Source of the DNA: Erpobdella octoculata
Lineage: Eukaryota; Annelida; Clitellata; Hirudinida; Erpobdellidae
Direction of reading: 5' to 3'
Assembly: GCA_963978895.1 (NCBI GenBank)
Contig: OZ022241.1
Location: 14,767,356-14,831,355 of the forward strand
Length of the DNA: 64,000 bases
Shown here: in pieces, positions 31,640 through 44,419 of the stretch
Numbering within the stretch: the first letter of the stretch is position 1
Layout: every line of letters starts with the position of its first letter
Program-made: the position numbers and the translations under genes
The notes under the pieces: generated by a model
The model's input: the letters and a program-made list of their open reading frames with translations, nothing else
What the model was told of the DNA's origin: nothing
Database searches by the model: none

Positions 31640-32210
31640 TCAAGAATATCTCCGCTTTCGTCGAACAGTGATGTTCTCGTTTGAAAGTAAATGGAGGAAG
31701 GAACTGGATGAGTACGAACAATTGTCATCAATCGGACATTCTTCTTCGACACAGGTGCGCGCGGTATCATCAGGACTAACAGGTTGATCCAAGTCATCAA
31801 CAACGGTCGTGAAGGAACAAGGACTTTCTGTGAGGATATTTTCTACAGTATCTTTAAATGACGGATCTTGCGTGGTATCGAAATATTGCGAAAAAGAGCA
31901 TGCGTCCAAAACGTCAGGACTGTTTGTTTTATACATATCAAACTTATGATTAAGCTGAAACTCATCAGGTGAATCAGTCTCAAGAAAATTATCAAGTGAT
32001 TGAACCAGATCAACAGAGTTACCGATGTCGTGGAATTCATTAACATTGGAAACATCAAGAGTCGCGTTAGAAAAGGTATCGAGAAGATGACCATTTGAAA
32101 GATCAATAGGACCCATGTTGTTTTCGTTAATCGAAGTGTCAACATTGTCAGAAGCAGTCAAAACATTGTTACTCTTTTCAAAATTCGGTCGTGAAGCAAT
32201 GTCCTCAGTG
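31640..32210 (-). CDS. Acidic ORF of the Penelope-like element, unknown function
   Basis: An open minus-strand frame of about 190 codons; the first Met is at 32161, but the frame is open upstream to about 32210 with LRLFGFTEDIASRP. The product is rich in Asp, Ser and Asn (motifs DNVDTS, SPDEFQL, SPDVLD, VSPDDTA, ECPIDDNCSYSSSS) and ends RRKRRYS. No domain was recognised. By position it is the end of the element's coding region. It could equally be an unrelated acidic protein exon. The long open frame in AT-rich DNA suggests real coding history. Confidence 0.45.
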
Positions 32211-32278
32211 AATCCAAATAATCTAAGAGTTGTAGAAAACTCTTAGATGTATATATATATATATATATATATACATAC

Positions 32279-32697
32279 ATACATACTTACATACATGAGC
32301 GGAAACGGGAAGCCAACTGAGAGCGAAAGTTCGAGCGGGAAAGGGAACGCGACCGAGAAAGCGACCGGGAACGGGAAAGCAACCGGGAGCGGAAAAGCGA
32401 CCGAGAGAGGAAAAGTGACCGGGAGCGGGAAAGCAACCCGGAACGGGAAATCGACCGGGACCGGGAAAAAAACCATAAACGGGAAAGCGTCTGGGAGCGG
32501 AAAAACGGCCTGGAGCAAAAAACCGACCGGGAACGGGAAAGCGACCGGGAGAAAAAACCGACCGAGAACGGGAGAGCAAGCAGGAACGGGAAAGCGACCG
32601 GGAGCGGGAAAATAAGCGGGGAAGGAAACGGGAGCGAGAGAGACAAGAATTAGAAAAATCTTAAAAAACCCCGGGCAGCGCCGGGTACCTCCGCTAG
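32279..32697 (+). mobile_element. Short Helitron, 3' half
   Basis: TACA repeats, then GCGGGAA minisatellite units. Ends GGGCAGCGCCGGGTACCT and CCGCTAG followed by T. Confidence 0.75.
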
Positions 32698-32699
32698 TA

Positions 32700-33179
32700 T
32701 ATATATAAATATAAAAATGAATTTTTGTATGTATGTATGTCCTTTATGCATTGCTACACCATTCATCCGATCGTAATGAAATTTTCACACAACCTTGGGA
32801 GTCGAGGGGAATCAAATATAGTGAAAAAAAATGAAATCCGTCACAAAATGAGCGGAGCGGAGCGTGTGAGTGGGTGGGAACTGTATACATATATATATAT
32901 ATATATATATACATACATAAATGAGCAAAAACGGGAACGGGAAGCCAACTGAGAGCGAAAGATAGAGCGAGAAAGGGAAATCGACCGAGAACGGGAAAGC
33001 GACCGGGAGCGGGAAAGCGACCGGGAGCTGGAAAACGACCGAGAGCGGGAAATCGAACGGGAGCGGAAAAGCGACCGGGAACGTGACGGGATCGGGAAAG
33101 CGGAGAAGGAAACGAGAGCGAGAGAGACAAACATTAGAAAAACCTCTAAAAACCCCGGCAACGCCGGGTGCCCCCGCTA

Positions 33180-33180
<1 letters not shown>
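32700..33180 (+). mobile_element. Short Helitron, near complete
   Basis: Head TATAAAAATGAA, CCTTTATGCATTGCTACACC and GATCGTAATGAAATTTTCAC; the middle has GCGGAGCGGAGCG and a TA run; the body has 18-bp units; the end is CCCCGGCAACGCCGGGTGCC and CCCGCTAG. At 0.48 kb it shows the core layout without array expansion. Confidence 0.8.
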
Positions 33181-33240
<60 letters not shown>

Positions 33241-33723
33241 TTTATCCATCCATCCATCCTTCCTCCGTCCATCCATCTGCCCACCCAACCATCCAACTAT
33301 CCAACCATCCATCCATCCATCCATCCATCCATCCATCCATCCATCCATCCATCCATCCATCCATCCATCCATCCATCCATCCGTCCGTCCGTCCGTCCGT
33401 CCGTCCGTCCGTCCGTCCGTCCGTCCGTCCGTCCGTCCCTCCATCCGTCCATCCATCCATCCATCCATCCATCCATCCATCCATCCATCCATCCATCCAT
33501 CCATCCATCCATCCATCCATCTATCCATCCATCCATCCATCCATCCATCCATCCATCCATCCATCCATCCATCCATCCATCCATCCATCCATCCATCCAT
33601 CCATCCATCCATCCATCCATCCATCCATCCATCCATCCATCCATCCATCCATCCATCCATCCATCCATCCATCCATCCATCCATCCATCCATCCATCCAT
33701 CCATCCATCCATCCATCCATCCA
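33181..33723 (+). repeat. (TA)n-(GA)n-(CCAT)n compound microsatellite
   Basis: TA and GA runs (33181-33240) lead into about 480 bp of CCAT. A pure CCGT block of about 15 tetramers (33381-33440) sits inside. ORFs on both strands are repeat artefacts. Confidence 0.95.
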
Positions 33724-34275
<552 letters not shown>

Positions 34276-35022
34276 TCTATATATATAAAAATGAATGTTT
34301 GTATGTATATATGTATATATGTTAATGGCGTTTATGCATTGCTACACCATTCATCCGATCGTAATGAAATTTTCACACAACCTTGAGAGTCAAGGGGAAT
34401 CAAATATAAAAAAAAATTTGAAATCCGTCACAAAATGAGCGGAGCGGAGCGGGTGAGCGAGCGGGAACTACATATATCGTCATATATTGAAAATTGGCTA
34501 AAAATACAATTTCAAATTTCAAATCTTTCTATCGAATTAATTATACCACCTAAACGAAAAGCTATTGATTCCACAGTTTATTCGCAATATATATATGAAT
34601 GTTTGTGGGTTAGTTTGTCTATTATAGAAACGGGAAAGCGACCCGGAACGGACAGCGAGCGGGAACGGAAAAGCAAGCGTGAGCGGGAATGGGAGAGCAA
34701 ACGTGAGCGGGAACGGGACAGCGACCGGCAACGGGAAAACGACCGGGAGCGGGAAAGCGACCGAGAGCGGGAAAGTGACCGGGAGCGGGAAAGTGACCGG
34801 GAGCGGGAAAGTGACCGGGAGCGGGAAAGCGACCGGGAGCGGGAAAACGACCGGGAGCGGGAAAGCGACCGGGAGCGGGAAAGCGACCGGCAGCGGGAAA
34901 ACGACCGAAAACGGGAAAGCGAACAGGAGTGGGAAAGCAGGTGGGAAAGGAAACGGGAGAGAAAGAGACAAACATTAGAAAAACCTCTAAAAAACCCGGG
35001 CAACGCCGGGTATCTCCGCTAG
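34276..35022 (+). mobile_element. Complete short Helitron
   Basis: Starts TCTATATATATAAAAATG preceded by A; ends GGGCAACGCCGGGTATCT and CCGCTAG followed by T, the A^T target expected for Helitrons. Inside are the family head, a 180-bp insert bearing the alternative head (ATATATGAATGTTTGTGGG) and a long 18-bp minisatellite (GACCGGGAGCGGGAAAGC). No Rep/helicase is encoded. Confidence 0.85.
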
Positions 35023-35519
35023 TAATTATTAAAAATGAATAAATAAAGAATATATGGTTTTACTGGTTTAATAACTAATGACGACCTAATTATAAAGTAA
35101 CTAGCGGGTTACTCGTGGTTTTCCTATCACTTGAAAATATGAAAATGAAAATATGTCCGGAAACACTGACAAAGCGAGACAATGTTCGCTTACAAATGTT
35201 CAAATGTTGACGTTGCCTCGAATAAATTATTTTGTATTGCCTTAAATTCTTTAGTGTTTCAAATATTTCAATTTAAAATTTTATTTATTTAAAAAAACTA
35301 AACTTAATTTAATAATTTCTAATGCTATCACTATGTTCAAACCTAGCGGTGAACTTTAAAATTTAAATAATTTTTTTATAACTGATAGTTTTTTAAACAA
35401 AATTTTATTATAAACTATTTTTTTATTCATTTACTTTATAACCTCAGCGTACCTCACCACTCACAAATGCAATGTAAATAGTGCTTCTAAGGGTACTTAC
35501 TACTTGCCGTTTTTAAAAG
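35023..35519. other. AT-rich spacer
   Basis: No gene or repeat recognised. Confidence 0.3.
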
Positions 35520-35725
35520 TTTGTGTGTGTTTGTGTATGTGTGTGTGTGGTTTTCTCTGTGCGCAAATCTTGCAAGTAAAATTTAACCAGCTTATTGACT
35601 AGCTAGGAAGCTGAAACTTTCAGCATAGCTTTATATTGGATAACAATACATGATTTAATTGAAAAAACACTTTATTTGAACATCTTTCGTATTTCTAAAT
35701 CGAGTGTAATTGAAATCAAAGTTTG
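35520..35725 (+). repeat. Dispersed repeat starting with TG run, copy 2
   Basis: Same orientation as 3310-3530 and clearly alike over about 170 bp. Confidence 0.8.
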
Positions 35726-36062
35726 TGTTAAAAAACTAATTTTTTATGTTAATGAAACAAAATAGGACTATTTTATTGAAAGAATCGGCCCCAGCCGCTT
35801 ATGTGAAACATTACCAAATATTGTAAGTGACGCCTCTGTCTGATTGTTTTTATAGACCACTGGACCAATCTTAACAAAATTTGGCATGGAGGTATAGCTC
35901 AAAGAGTAGATGGTCATATGGTATTTCTTAAATTTTAAAAACTTTTTTTATTTCGTTATGACAAAAAAACGTTTTAGGCCAAAAGTGCCTATGTACAAAC
36001 ATTAAAGATTATTGTGTAATGAAATTTAGATTTAGTTTACTTAAGCAACTTTCAGCAAGTCT
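35726..36062. other. Helitron-like head remnant
   Basis: Words such as CCACTGGACCAATCTTAACA and AAATTTGGCATGGAGGTATA resemble the conserved head of Helitron families (target-proximal AAATTTGGCA). The start is not defined. Confidence 0.35.
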
Positions 36063-36331
36063 ATTTTATGTTTTATGGGCTAAAAAAAGTTAAGAGAGAG
36101 AGGAAGAAAGAAAATGAGTAACGGGAATGGGAACGGGAGAGCGAGCGGGAACAAGAGAGCAAATGGGAGCGGGAACGGAAGAGTGACCGGGAACAGGAGA
36201 GAGACCGGGAACGGAAAAGCGAACGGGAACTAGAAAGCGACCGGGAGCGAGAGAGCAAGGTGGGAAGAAAATGGGAACGAGAGAGAAAAACCTCTAAAAA
36301 AACACGGATAACGCCGGGTTAAACTGCTATT
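36063..36331 (+). mobile_element. Old short Helitron, 3' half
   Basis: Degraded GCGGGAA units end in AACACGGATAACGCCGGGTTA and ACTGCTAT, with the terminal CTAG mutated. It is the most diverged copy in the window. Confidence 0.55.
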
Positions 36332-36515
36332 GAGAAAATTTATATATTGAAAAAACTTAATAAGTAAAGTGTTAAAAGTATATCATTAGTTAGAAGACAA
36401 TAACCCTGTGGTCATCCAGCACTATGAAAACTACAGACTTTAGGGTATCTCATGGTACGCTACTATGTCACGCCTTGACTACCATTTATGAAAAATTAAT
36501 AATCTGTAAACTCAC

Positions 36516-36672
36516 CAGCAGTAGCAAAATATAATGATATAAGTGGAATAGAAAAAGCTGCAGCACACAAAAGAGCAAAACCTACAATATATCCAATCGC
36601 AACCATAACAAAAATTTTTAACTTGTCTGTTGAAAATTTCAACTTATGGAATTTAACAAGCTCTTGAATACC
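36516..36672 (-). CDS. Host exon: juxtamembrane and transmembrane segment
   Basis: A minus-strand frame of 52 codons reads QELVKFHKLKFSTDKLK, then a hydrophobic stretch of about 28 residues (IFVMVAIGYIVGFALLC and AAAFSIPLISLYFA), ending TA and a split codon. Donor GGTGAGTTT follows at 36515; the upstream acceptor would be CAACAG at 36675-36673. It ends in phase 1, which matches the exon at 15530-15610 and would give a type II anchor followed by the Thr-rich stalk. A Met inside the hydrophobic run could alternatively start a signal peptide. 36673-37022 may hold upstream intron or promoter. Confidence 0.55.
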
Positions 36673-37022
36673 CTGTTGAGTTTTGAAATGTCTTTAAATG
36701 TCACAAGCTTTATATTAATTGAAGCCCAACATTCCTGTTACGTTTTCAAATAAAAATATTTAGGGAGGTGCTACTCGAATCGTACCAGTTAGAACTAGTG
36801 AACAATAATAATTTAATTATAGTATGCAGATACGTGAGTGCAGTCATTAACATGACATAACTTTTTAACAATAAATGATTCATTTCAACCGTAACTTTTC
36901 AAGCGATCAATGATATTTCCACTGAAGTTTATGAACATTTACTTGAAACTAATACTTAATTCAATTGAACATATTTTTTATTGAGGAAGTAAAAGGATGT
37001 GCGTATTATTTAAAATAATATA
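36673..37022. other. Sequence upstream of the membrane exon
   Basis: No repeat or ORF was recognised. It could be the upstream intron, 5' UTR or promoter of the minus-strand host gene. Confidence 0.35.
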
Positions 37023-37292
37023 TTCTATAGATCATAGGTTATTATAACTGTGTATTAATACAAAAAAGTGTGTATCTTTAAAAAAATTCGTGCATTTTTA
37101 AATTTGAAATTGTGTATTATTAAATATGTTATATTTTAATATTGTTAAGTTTCGATTGCATTTTTAACATTTTAAATCCAATAATAATATAATTATTAAT
37201 TAGTGCGAAGAACATCAATTTATATAGCAATAAAATATAACTTGTCCTGTATTTTATTCAAATAACGGTATTCTAAAAATAGATCTATATAG

Positions 37293-37655
37293 TAGCGCCG
37301 TAGCATAGTGGTGAAAGCAGTTATGCTATCATCCTGCCGTCGTGGGTTCAAATCTCAGTCACGGCGAGGCGTAATTCGTTGAGCAAGGGATTCACTCACA
37401 CTGCTCAGGCCAACTCAGCCTTTCATCCTTCATTGGTCGATAAATGACTATCAGTTTCACGACTGGGATGAGTGGGATGTAATAGGGTTCGGCACATTCC
37501 GATTTCGGAGACACGTGCGGGTGGCAGGTAACACTGTGTGATCCCATATGCACGAGTCGTTCCCGGTGCTGCTGGGGTATTAATTGATATAAAAAGTAGC
37601 GCCCTAATGTTATACATTTACATTTACATTTTAGTACCTATTTACTTAAATTCAC
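37293..37655 (+). mobile_element. tRNA-derived SINE
   Basis: Head GCGCCGTAGCATAGTGGTG with A box TAGCATAGTGG and B box GGTTCAAATCTC. The body includes TCATTGGTCGATAAATGA, similar to the SINE at 3608 (AAGTGGTCGATAAATGAGTA). The tail is (CATTTA)n. Comparison with the uninterrupted copy near 6150-6175 shows the empty site; TAGTA flanks the insertion. Confidence 0.8.
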
Positions 37656-37841
37656 TTTTTGTTTTTCGAATTCTCGTGAGTCATGAGCGCACGCATTCGT
37701 CTGCAGTGCATCGTCATCGTCTACTGCGTAATGCTTATAAGTATTAAATAATTTTATATTTATAAAATTTATGTTTATAAATAATTATTTATAAATAATT
37801 TTACTAATTTTACAACATAAACTAGTAGAAAATTTTATTAT

Positions 37842-40140
37842 GAAGCGTGCTAAAGCACCCCAAAAAATAGACGATTTTTTTGGAAAGAGACAAAAAGGTA
37901 CTTTAACTAATATTCGTCAATCATCATTCATCAATATAAAAAATTACACATTAGATAATAGAAAAGAGTTTTTCCAATTTTTCTCCTATTAAAGTATGAA
38001 ATTTTAGAATAGTGTTTTTCCTTAGGAAGTAACTTTCACATTGTAATGATGTAATCCACACTGGGGGGATAGTCAATCAGATGCAGTTAGTGTTGAACTG
38101 TTCTCAATTGCTAAATGTCACATAATCTACACTGTAATCTGTAATCCACACTGGAAAAAAGCATTCAGTTGCACTCAGTGTTGAATTGTACTTAGGTACT
38201 AAATAAATGCCACATTGGAGATTTGTATTCCAAACTGTAGATAAGTCATTCAGTTGCAGTCAGTGTTGAATTGTTAATAGGTTTTTTAGGTACTTAATAA
38301 ATGCCACATTGCAAATTTGTAATCCACACAAAAAATGATGATGATGATGATGAAAATCATTAGTGAAATTTGGATAACGCTTCTAATGCATCTTCTGCCT
38401 CCTTATCTTTTAAACTATTTATTACTATTTATACTTTTCAGGATTGTCGATGATGAAGTAAAATATTCTGACACACATAAACTGGCGGCTAGTAATAATC
38501 TTGAAATACAGGTTCATAATCCAGAATGTCAGGTTGATGTTGTTCAAGCAGTAGTAGATGATACATTGTTTTGTAACAGCCAATGCAAAGTTGTTAAAAT
38601 AATTGGTGATGGTATGTGTTCAACATCTCTTCCTATATCTCCCTCTAAGTCACAGCAATGTTTAAATTCGATTTTAAAGGATAATACTTGCATTAAAAAA
38701 GTACGGAAATTGAGTGATTGAACTATGCATAGATGTGAACCATGTTTTACATTTAGAAACACAATTGGAAAAGGAATGTCATATAGTAACAAAATTTCAG
38801 CAATCTGTACAGAGCAAGGGGCTGTATTGAGATTGTCCGAGTTACGCCTTCATTTGAACTCAGCAATTCATTCTAATTCATGTCGTGCTGTTCGTGTTCA
38901 TAGTTTCACTTCTCTTCAAAAACTAACAGGGACTTCAATGGAAAAATATGTCTCAAAATAAAACACTGAAATATGTTACAAAATTGGTGGACTTATGATT
39001 GAAACATACAACAACTCAAAAAGGGGAACTGTATCGGCATGGTCCTGGCCATCAATTCACATGACAAATATTATGAGCAATAAATTTGATATGAATGCAT
39101 CACCAAAACCTTTCCATCTACCTCCAAACAAATTCTGTTATGTGACACCAACTCAACATGCTGAATTATTGAAATATTTTGTCATCAGTGACACACCAAA
39201 CTTGAAAGACCAAATTCAGAACGCGCTGGCAGTTTCTCTGGCAATTGATGGTTCAGTCGACCGGTATTAAATAGATAAAAATACGTTAAGTCTAAAGTGA
39301 TTGCATCAGATGGACGAGGACATGATTTTTTCTTGGGATTTTCAGAATCCACAGAACGTCAAACAACAGGTTACGTTATGGCTGTCAAAGAAGCAGTTTC
39401 ATTTACAATATCATCGACAAAATTATTTACAAATTTAACCTGTGTAGTCACTGATGGTGAAAGTTGGAACACAGGAAAGAGAAATAGTCTTTGGATAAAA
39501 TTAGATAAAGAGAAAGCAGCTTCTGGCAGTAATGTAGTTAGAAGACAATAACTAGCTGCAGAAACAAACAAAGTGCACACCTACCGGGAAAAAAGATATC
39601 GACTCGAAAATAGTTTATTTGCTACAACTTTATCAGTATTGTTTATATTTAAATCAGCATCGCCGGATATTGTCAGGTTCACTGTGCGCATGCGTTGAAA
39701 CAAAGATATTGACTACAAATAAATATACACCATAGATATTATCACTGTAACATGTAGCCCCTGTAACATTGAGCCCCGGCCTCCCCTACCTTTAATTAAA
39801 ATTTTGTGTGCCGTTCATAGATCGGATTTGGCATTTAGTAAAGTGTCAGACACAGTAAAAGAAGTCCACTTAGTGATTTCGGATGCAAGGGGTTTATCAA
39901 CTTTTCTACATACTTCAGCCGTCCGTACAAAAAATTTTGAGGCTATTGGTCTTAAGAACGGCTATAACGTTAGAAAAATTTAAAAGTATTTTGAGATACG
40001 GTGGACAGAATTTTCGTATAAGCTAGTAAGTAACATTCTGTATTCATGGCGTGCCCTAGTGGAATTTCTTCAAGACTCAAATGACAAATCTGCGACTGGC
40101 CATCTTAAGAATTTCACCGATTTAAAAAAACTAATAAAAA
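37842..40140 (+). pseudogene. hAT transposase, degraded
   Basis: First exon ATG at 37842 (KRAKAPQKIDDFFGKRQK), donor after AAAAG at about 37897. After introns with ~100-bp repeats, the protein resumes at 38437: cysteine-bearing segments (a C-x4-C-like finger around 38525-38590 and HRCEPC), then SLAIDGSVDRY, FFLGFSESTE, VTDGESWNTGKRNSLW and later HRSDLAFSKVSDTV, SDARGLSTF and RWTEFSYKL. The wording places it in the hAT-related group with TTF/zinc-finger N-terminus and DGS-D motif. Multiple stops (38719, 38959, 39268, 39549) make it dead. Confidence 0.7.
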
Positions 40141-41040
40141 AAATTAAACTATTTAAATTATGAGTACATCTACTTAACAAATTCCAAGCAAAGTATAAAA
40201 TCTTTAGATATATGTATATCTATAAAACAGTGAAAAAATGTCCAAAATCTTTAGAAAATATGCACATCTACTTAAAAAAGTCAAAGCAAAGTCTAGGAAT
40301 GTTCAAAATTCAGCAATGAAACCATTTCATTATTTGAATAAGTGTGATCAGAAAAAGGTCTTGCAGAAATTTCTAAATTTGTGTTGCTGTTTTCTCTAGG
40401 TTTTTTGATGATCTGAAAAATCTCTGATTTTATAGTTTTATTATTTGATAGACTGGGAAAAGAAAGTTCAGGAATATTTAAAACAGAATTTAATTCTGAG
40501 CAGATGTATATACAATCTTAAAAATCTAGGCTTTGATACATACAATACAGATTTTTGATGTTGATTTTGTTTTTTTTAAGTACATGTACTTATAATTTAA
40601 AGTTTAAAATTGTTATAACTATTTTGTTAGAAAAAGATGTACTTATAATGTTAGAATCTTAGACTTTGTGTTGATTTTTCCATAGATAGATATACATTTA
40701 ATCTAAATATTTCATACTTTTTTCTCCGTAGATTTTAAAGATGTTGAGCTTTCTTCTGACTTTATTCAATTTTTTTGCAAATCAAACAAATATAAGATAC
40801 TTGTACAATACAGTAAACTCATTTTTAAATTGGAATTTTTCATTGCATTTTTAGCAAATCAAAGAAATATTATATTGCCAAATGCTGCAGTAAAAATTTT
40901 AAGCTAGCTGTGAACAAATTTCAAAATCAGCCCATTTTTTAATTATTATTATTGCCAAATGCTGTATTAAATTTAAAATCTTCCCATTTCTTTATCGGTT
41001 AATATCGTTAAAGTTATTGCTTGCCGATTAATATAAATAA
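40141..41040. other. AT-rich interior of the 6.4-kb hAT
   Basis: Low-complexity sequence with repeated AAATCTTTAGA/ATGTACTTATAAT words. No gene seen. Confidence 0.35.
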
Positions 41041-41483
41041 CTAGCGGGGGCACCCGGCGTTGCCCGGGGTTTTTAGAGGTTTACCTAATGCGTTTATCTT
41101 TCGCTCCCGTTTCCTTCCCGCTTGCGCTCCCGCTCCCGGTCGTTATCCGCTCCCTGTCGCTTTCCCGCTCATATTTTCGCTCTCAGTACCCCCCCAGATC
41201 TGATTCTACATACATACATACATACATATATACATACATACATACATACATACATACATACATACATACATACATACATACATACATACATACATACATA
41301 CATACATACATACATACATACATACATACATACATACATACATACATACATACATACATACATACATACATACATACATACATACATACATACATACATA
41401 CATACATACATACATACATACATACATACATACATACATACATACATACATACATACACACACATACATACATACATACATAC

Positions 41484-41514
<31 letters not shown>

Positions 41515-41568
41515 CATACATACATACATACATACATACATACATACATACATACATACATACATACA

Positions 41569-41599
<31 letters not shown>

Positions 41600-41843
41600 C
41601 TACATAGATACATACATACATACATACATAAACACACACACAGACACACATACATGCACATATACATACATACATACACACATACATGCTCACATACATA
41701 TATATATCCCGCTCGCTCACCCGATCCGCTCCGCTCATTTTGAGACGGATTTCAAATTTTTTTTCTCTATATTTGATCCCCCTTGACTCTCAAGGTTAAG
41801 TGAAAATTTCATTACGATCGGATGAATGGTGTAGCAATGCATG

Positions 41844-41920
<77 letters not shown>

Positions 41921-41986
41921 CATACATACATACATACATACATACATACATACATACATACAAACATTCATTTTTATATATATAGA
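41041..41986 (-). mobile_element. Complete short Helitron with large TATG array
   Basis: The plus strand starts CTAGCGGGGGCACCCGGCGT (reverse of the 3' end) and ends TTTTTATATATATAGA (reverse of TCTATATATATAAAAA). Flanking A and T fit the A^T target. The body holds CGCTCCCGGTCG units, GATCTGATTC (reverse of GAATCAGATC), about 460 bp of (ATAC)n and the family head. Confidence 0.88.
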
Positions 41987-42102
41987 TATGAATATTCATG
42001 TAACCAAAAAGACTCTAAATCGTTTTCTGGAGGCCATCTTGGCATCTCACTCAAAACTTGCTCATCTCCGATATACCTATTCTATATATATATGCTTCGT
42101 CC

Positions 42103-43331
42103 CAGTGATTATTTCGTTAACGGTAATAGAAATTAAAACGATAATTATTAATTCTTGTTAACGAAAACTGAAACGAAAACTAGAATAGAAAGTCAAAACG
42201 AAACTGAAATAAAAATAAAAATTAGTTAGTTAGAACGAAATAGAAATAAAAATTATTTTTTTTCGAAACGAAATAGAAATAGAAATAAAAATTTTTTTTT
42301 TTTTAAACGGAATAGAAATAGAAATAAAAATTAATTTTTTTAGAAACGAAATAGAAATAGAAATAAAAAATAATTTGTTAAAACGAAATAAAAACAAAAA
42401 TTATTAAAAACAAAATAAAAATTAATTTCTCTTCTATGGTACTTCCTTTTAACATGCCTTTGTCGCTACGAGATTGTTTATTCCTTTTCTATTGTATTCG
42501 TGTTTTGGCTTGTCGTTATTTATTGAGTCAGAAATGTCGAAAGCTGGCGTTGGTTTGTCGAAAATGTTTGCTGGTCGTAATCGCGAAAGTTTAGTTTGGA
42601 ATTATTTTAAATATGATGTCACTACGAATAAAAGTGTTTGTCTAGCAAAAAAAGATAGTAACGTCAATGGTGCTATAAACCAGTGCGGTTTTCAACTGGC
42701 CGGTAAAATTCCAACGAACCTAAAGGTTAGTTAGGATATGGAAGACTTGGCAGAAGATGTGATACAGTCTATATATCTGCAACGTTCCCTCTTGGCTTTG
42801 GACATACTGGCAGCACCTGCTTCCCAGGCATATGTGGAGAGGATTTTTTCATTATGTGGCCTTTTGAGCGAAGGGAAGAGACATAGACCGAAAAAAACTT
42901 AGAAATGAGTTTTTTTTAAATTGAATAATCAGTTTCTCAATTGATTTGTGTTTAGTTACAACTGCAAAATAGAGAGGTTACAAACGAAACTGAAATTAAA
43001 ACTAGAACTATTAAAAATTCAAAACGAAAACGAAACGGTAATAATAATTACTGATGCAAAACTAAACTTAAATTAAAATTATTGAAAAATTTAAAACTAT
43101 AACGAAACGGTAATAATAATTCCTGATGCAAAACTAAACTGAAATTAAAATTATTGAAAAATTCACAACGAAAACGAAACGGTAATAATAATTACTGATA
43201 ATTACTGATTCAAAACTAAACTGAAATTAAAATTATTGAAAAATTCAAAACTAAAACGAAACTGTAATAATAATTCATGATGCCAAAACTAAACTGAAAC
43301 TAAATTTATTTCTGAAACGAATTAATCACTG
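42103..43331 (+). mobile_element. Deleted hAT with TSD CTTCGTCC
   Basis: CTTCGTCC flanks it at 42095-42102 and 43332-43339. Ends are CAGTGATTATTTCGTT and, inverted, CAGTGATTAATTCGTT. Long A-rich arrays (ACGAAATAGAAATAGAAATA on the left, AACGAAACGGTAATAATAAT on the right) lie behind each end. A short exon pair remains inside. Confidence 0.9.
42535..42905 (+). pseudogene. hAT transposase remnant (BED start joined to C-terminus)
   Basis: From ATG at 42535 (MSKAGVGLSKMFAG) a BED-finger-like start (VWNYFKY, then CGFQLAGKIPTNLKVS) runs to a stop at 42732. Directly after it comes the hATC end (LAAPASQAYVERIFSLCG). The catalytic middle is missing, so an internal deletion joined the two ends of the protein. 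Confidence 0.7.
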
Positions 43332-43394
43332 CTTCGTCCACGTTGTGGGGTTACACACAAAAACTGTGTATTATTAGAATAACCTATTCTATAG

Positions 43395-43844
43395 GTAGAA
43401 TGAATTATATAATAATGTGGTGTATTTAATTGATTTAATAACGATATTTAGTATGTCATTTCAGTTAGTTAGTAGCAAGGGCACCTAGAGGCCGAGTTTT
43501 GGGGTAATTTTTCACCGAGTCCGAGTTTAAGTATATATATATAATAATATATAATTATAACTGGCTCTATTTTCTAACACGTTTGTTATTATAATAAATT
43601 TATTTACATCTGAAACTAAAATAATAACAATATAATATAAAAACATGAAGTGGCTCTATACAATTTAAGTAAGTGGTTGAAGTTCAGTGCCTCCCAAGCC
43701 ATTTTATTAAAAAGCAGAAAGTCGCAATCTTTTGTCAGTGCATATACCACTTGTAGTGCTAAATAGACGTCCACTGTCGACGCTTGATGGCGGTGTTGAT
43801 AAGAAGCGTTGGGCCAAAGAGAGAAAAACGGACGATCGAAAAAC
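43395..43844. other. AT-rich spacer with GCCGAGT words
   Basis: GGCCGAGTTTTGGGG and CACCGAGTCCGAGTTTAAG at 43490-43533 have a loose inverted counterpart at 44035-44075 (AAACTCGGCCTCGGCGACTCGG), perhaps the two ends of a further DNA element containing a PLE fragment. Confidence 0.35.
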
Positions 43845-43975
43845 GTTTAAACACCCAGGGCATTGTACACTCGATTGCTCTTCGAGATTGATTTTTTTTT
43901 AAATAGTCATAATTCTGTACATTAAACTTTTAATAAAAAAACCAAAATAATTTATAAGGCAAAACCTTATATATA
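43845..43975 (+). mobile_element. Penelope-like fragment, inverted copy
   Basis: Matches 16035-16150 in reverse complement (GCATTGTACACTCGATTGCT, AGTTTAATGTAC in the partner). No hammerhead core is retained here. Confidence 0.6.
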
Positions 43976-44336
43976 TATATACTTTTTTTTAAAGACACAC
44001 ATATATATTCTGAATTATAGATGGGAATTTTTTTAAACTCGGCCTCGGCGACTCGGGAAGGGCCAAAAACGGCGAGGTGTCATACCAGGCGGGCTGAGGA
44101 CGATAACAGCGGGAAAAGACAATATTTGATCTTAGAGCCACAAACCCCACAGGAAAACAAATGCCGGTTGCTAAAAATTTTGTAATTGACCTCAAAAGTA
44201 GTCGATTTGTCTTCTAAATTTAGTCAATTTGAATTTTTTTAACTTATTCCTAGTTTTAAACGTCAATTATCATATTAATATTGTTATAATTTTTTTAATA
44301 TTTAAAAAGAGTAAATTAAAAAATTCACAAATCCGC

Positions 44337-44416
<80 letters not shown>

Positions 44417-44419
<3 letters not shown>

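Larger units (their letters stand above)
37031..43386 (+). mobile_element. 6.4-kb hAT element (TSD TTCTATAG)
   Basis: TTCTATAG lies at 37023-37030 and 43387-43394. Inverted ends share TAGGTTATT and TAATACA. It contains a SINE, a degraded transposase gene (37842-40140), a Helitron and another hAT. It is the larger relative of 4945-6420; the two share ends, intronic repeats and the first exon. Confidence 0.85.

Noticed and set aside
37842..37897. Canonical PCNA-binding (PIP) box in the hAT first exon
   Set aside because: QKIDDFF has the hydrophobic residue one position too early for Q-x-x-I-x-x-F-F, so it is only noted as similar.
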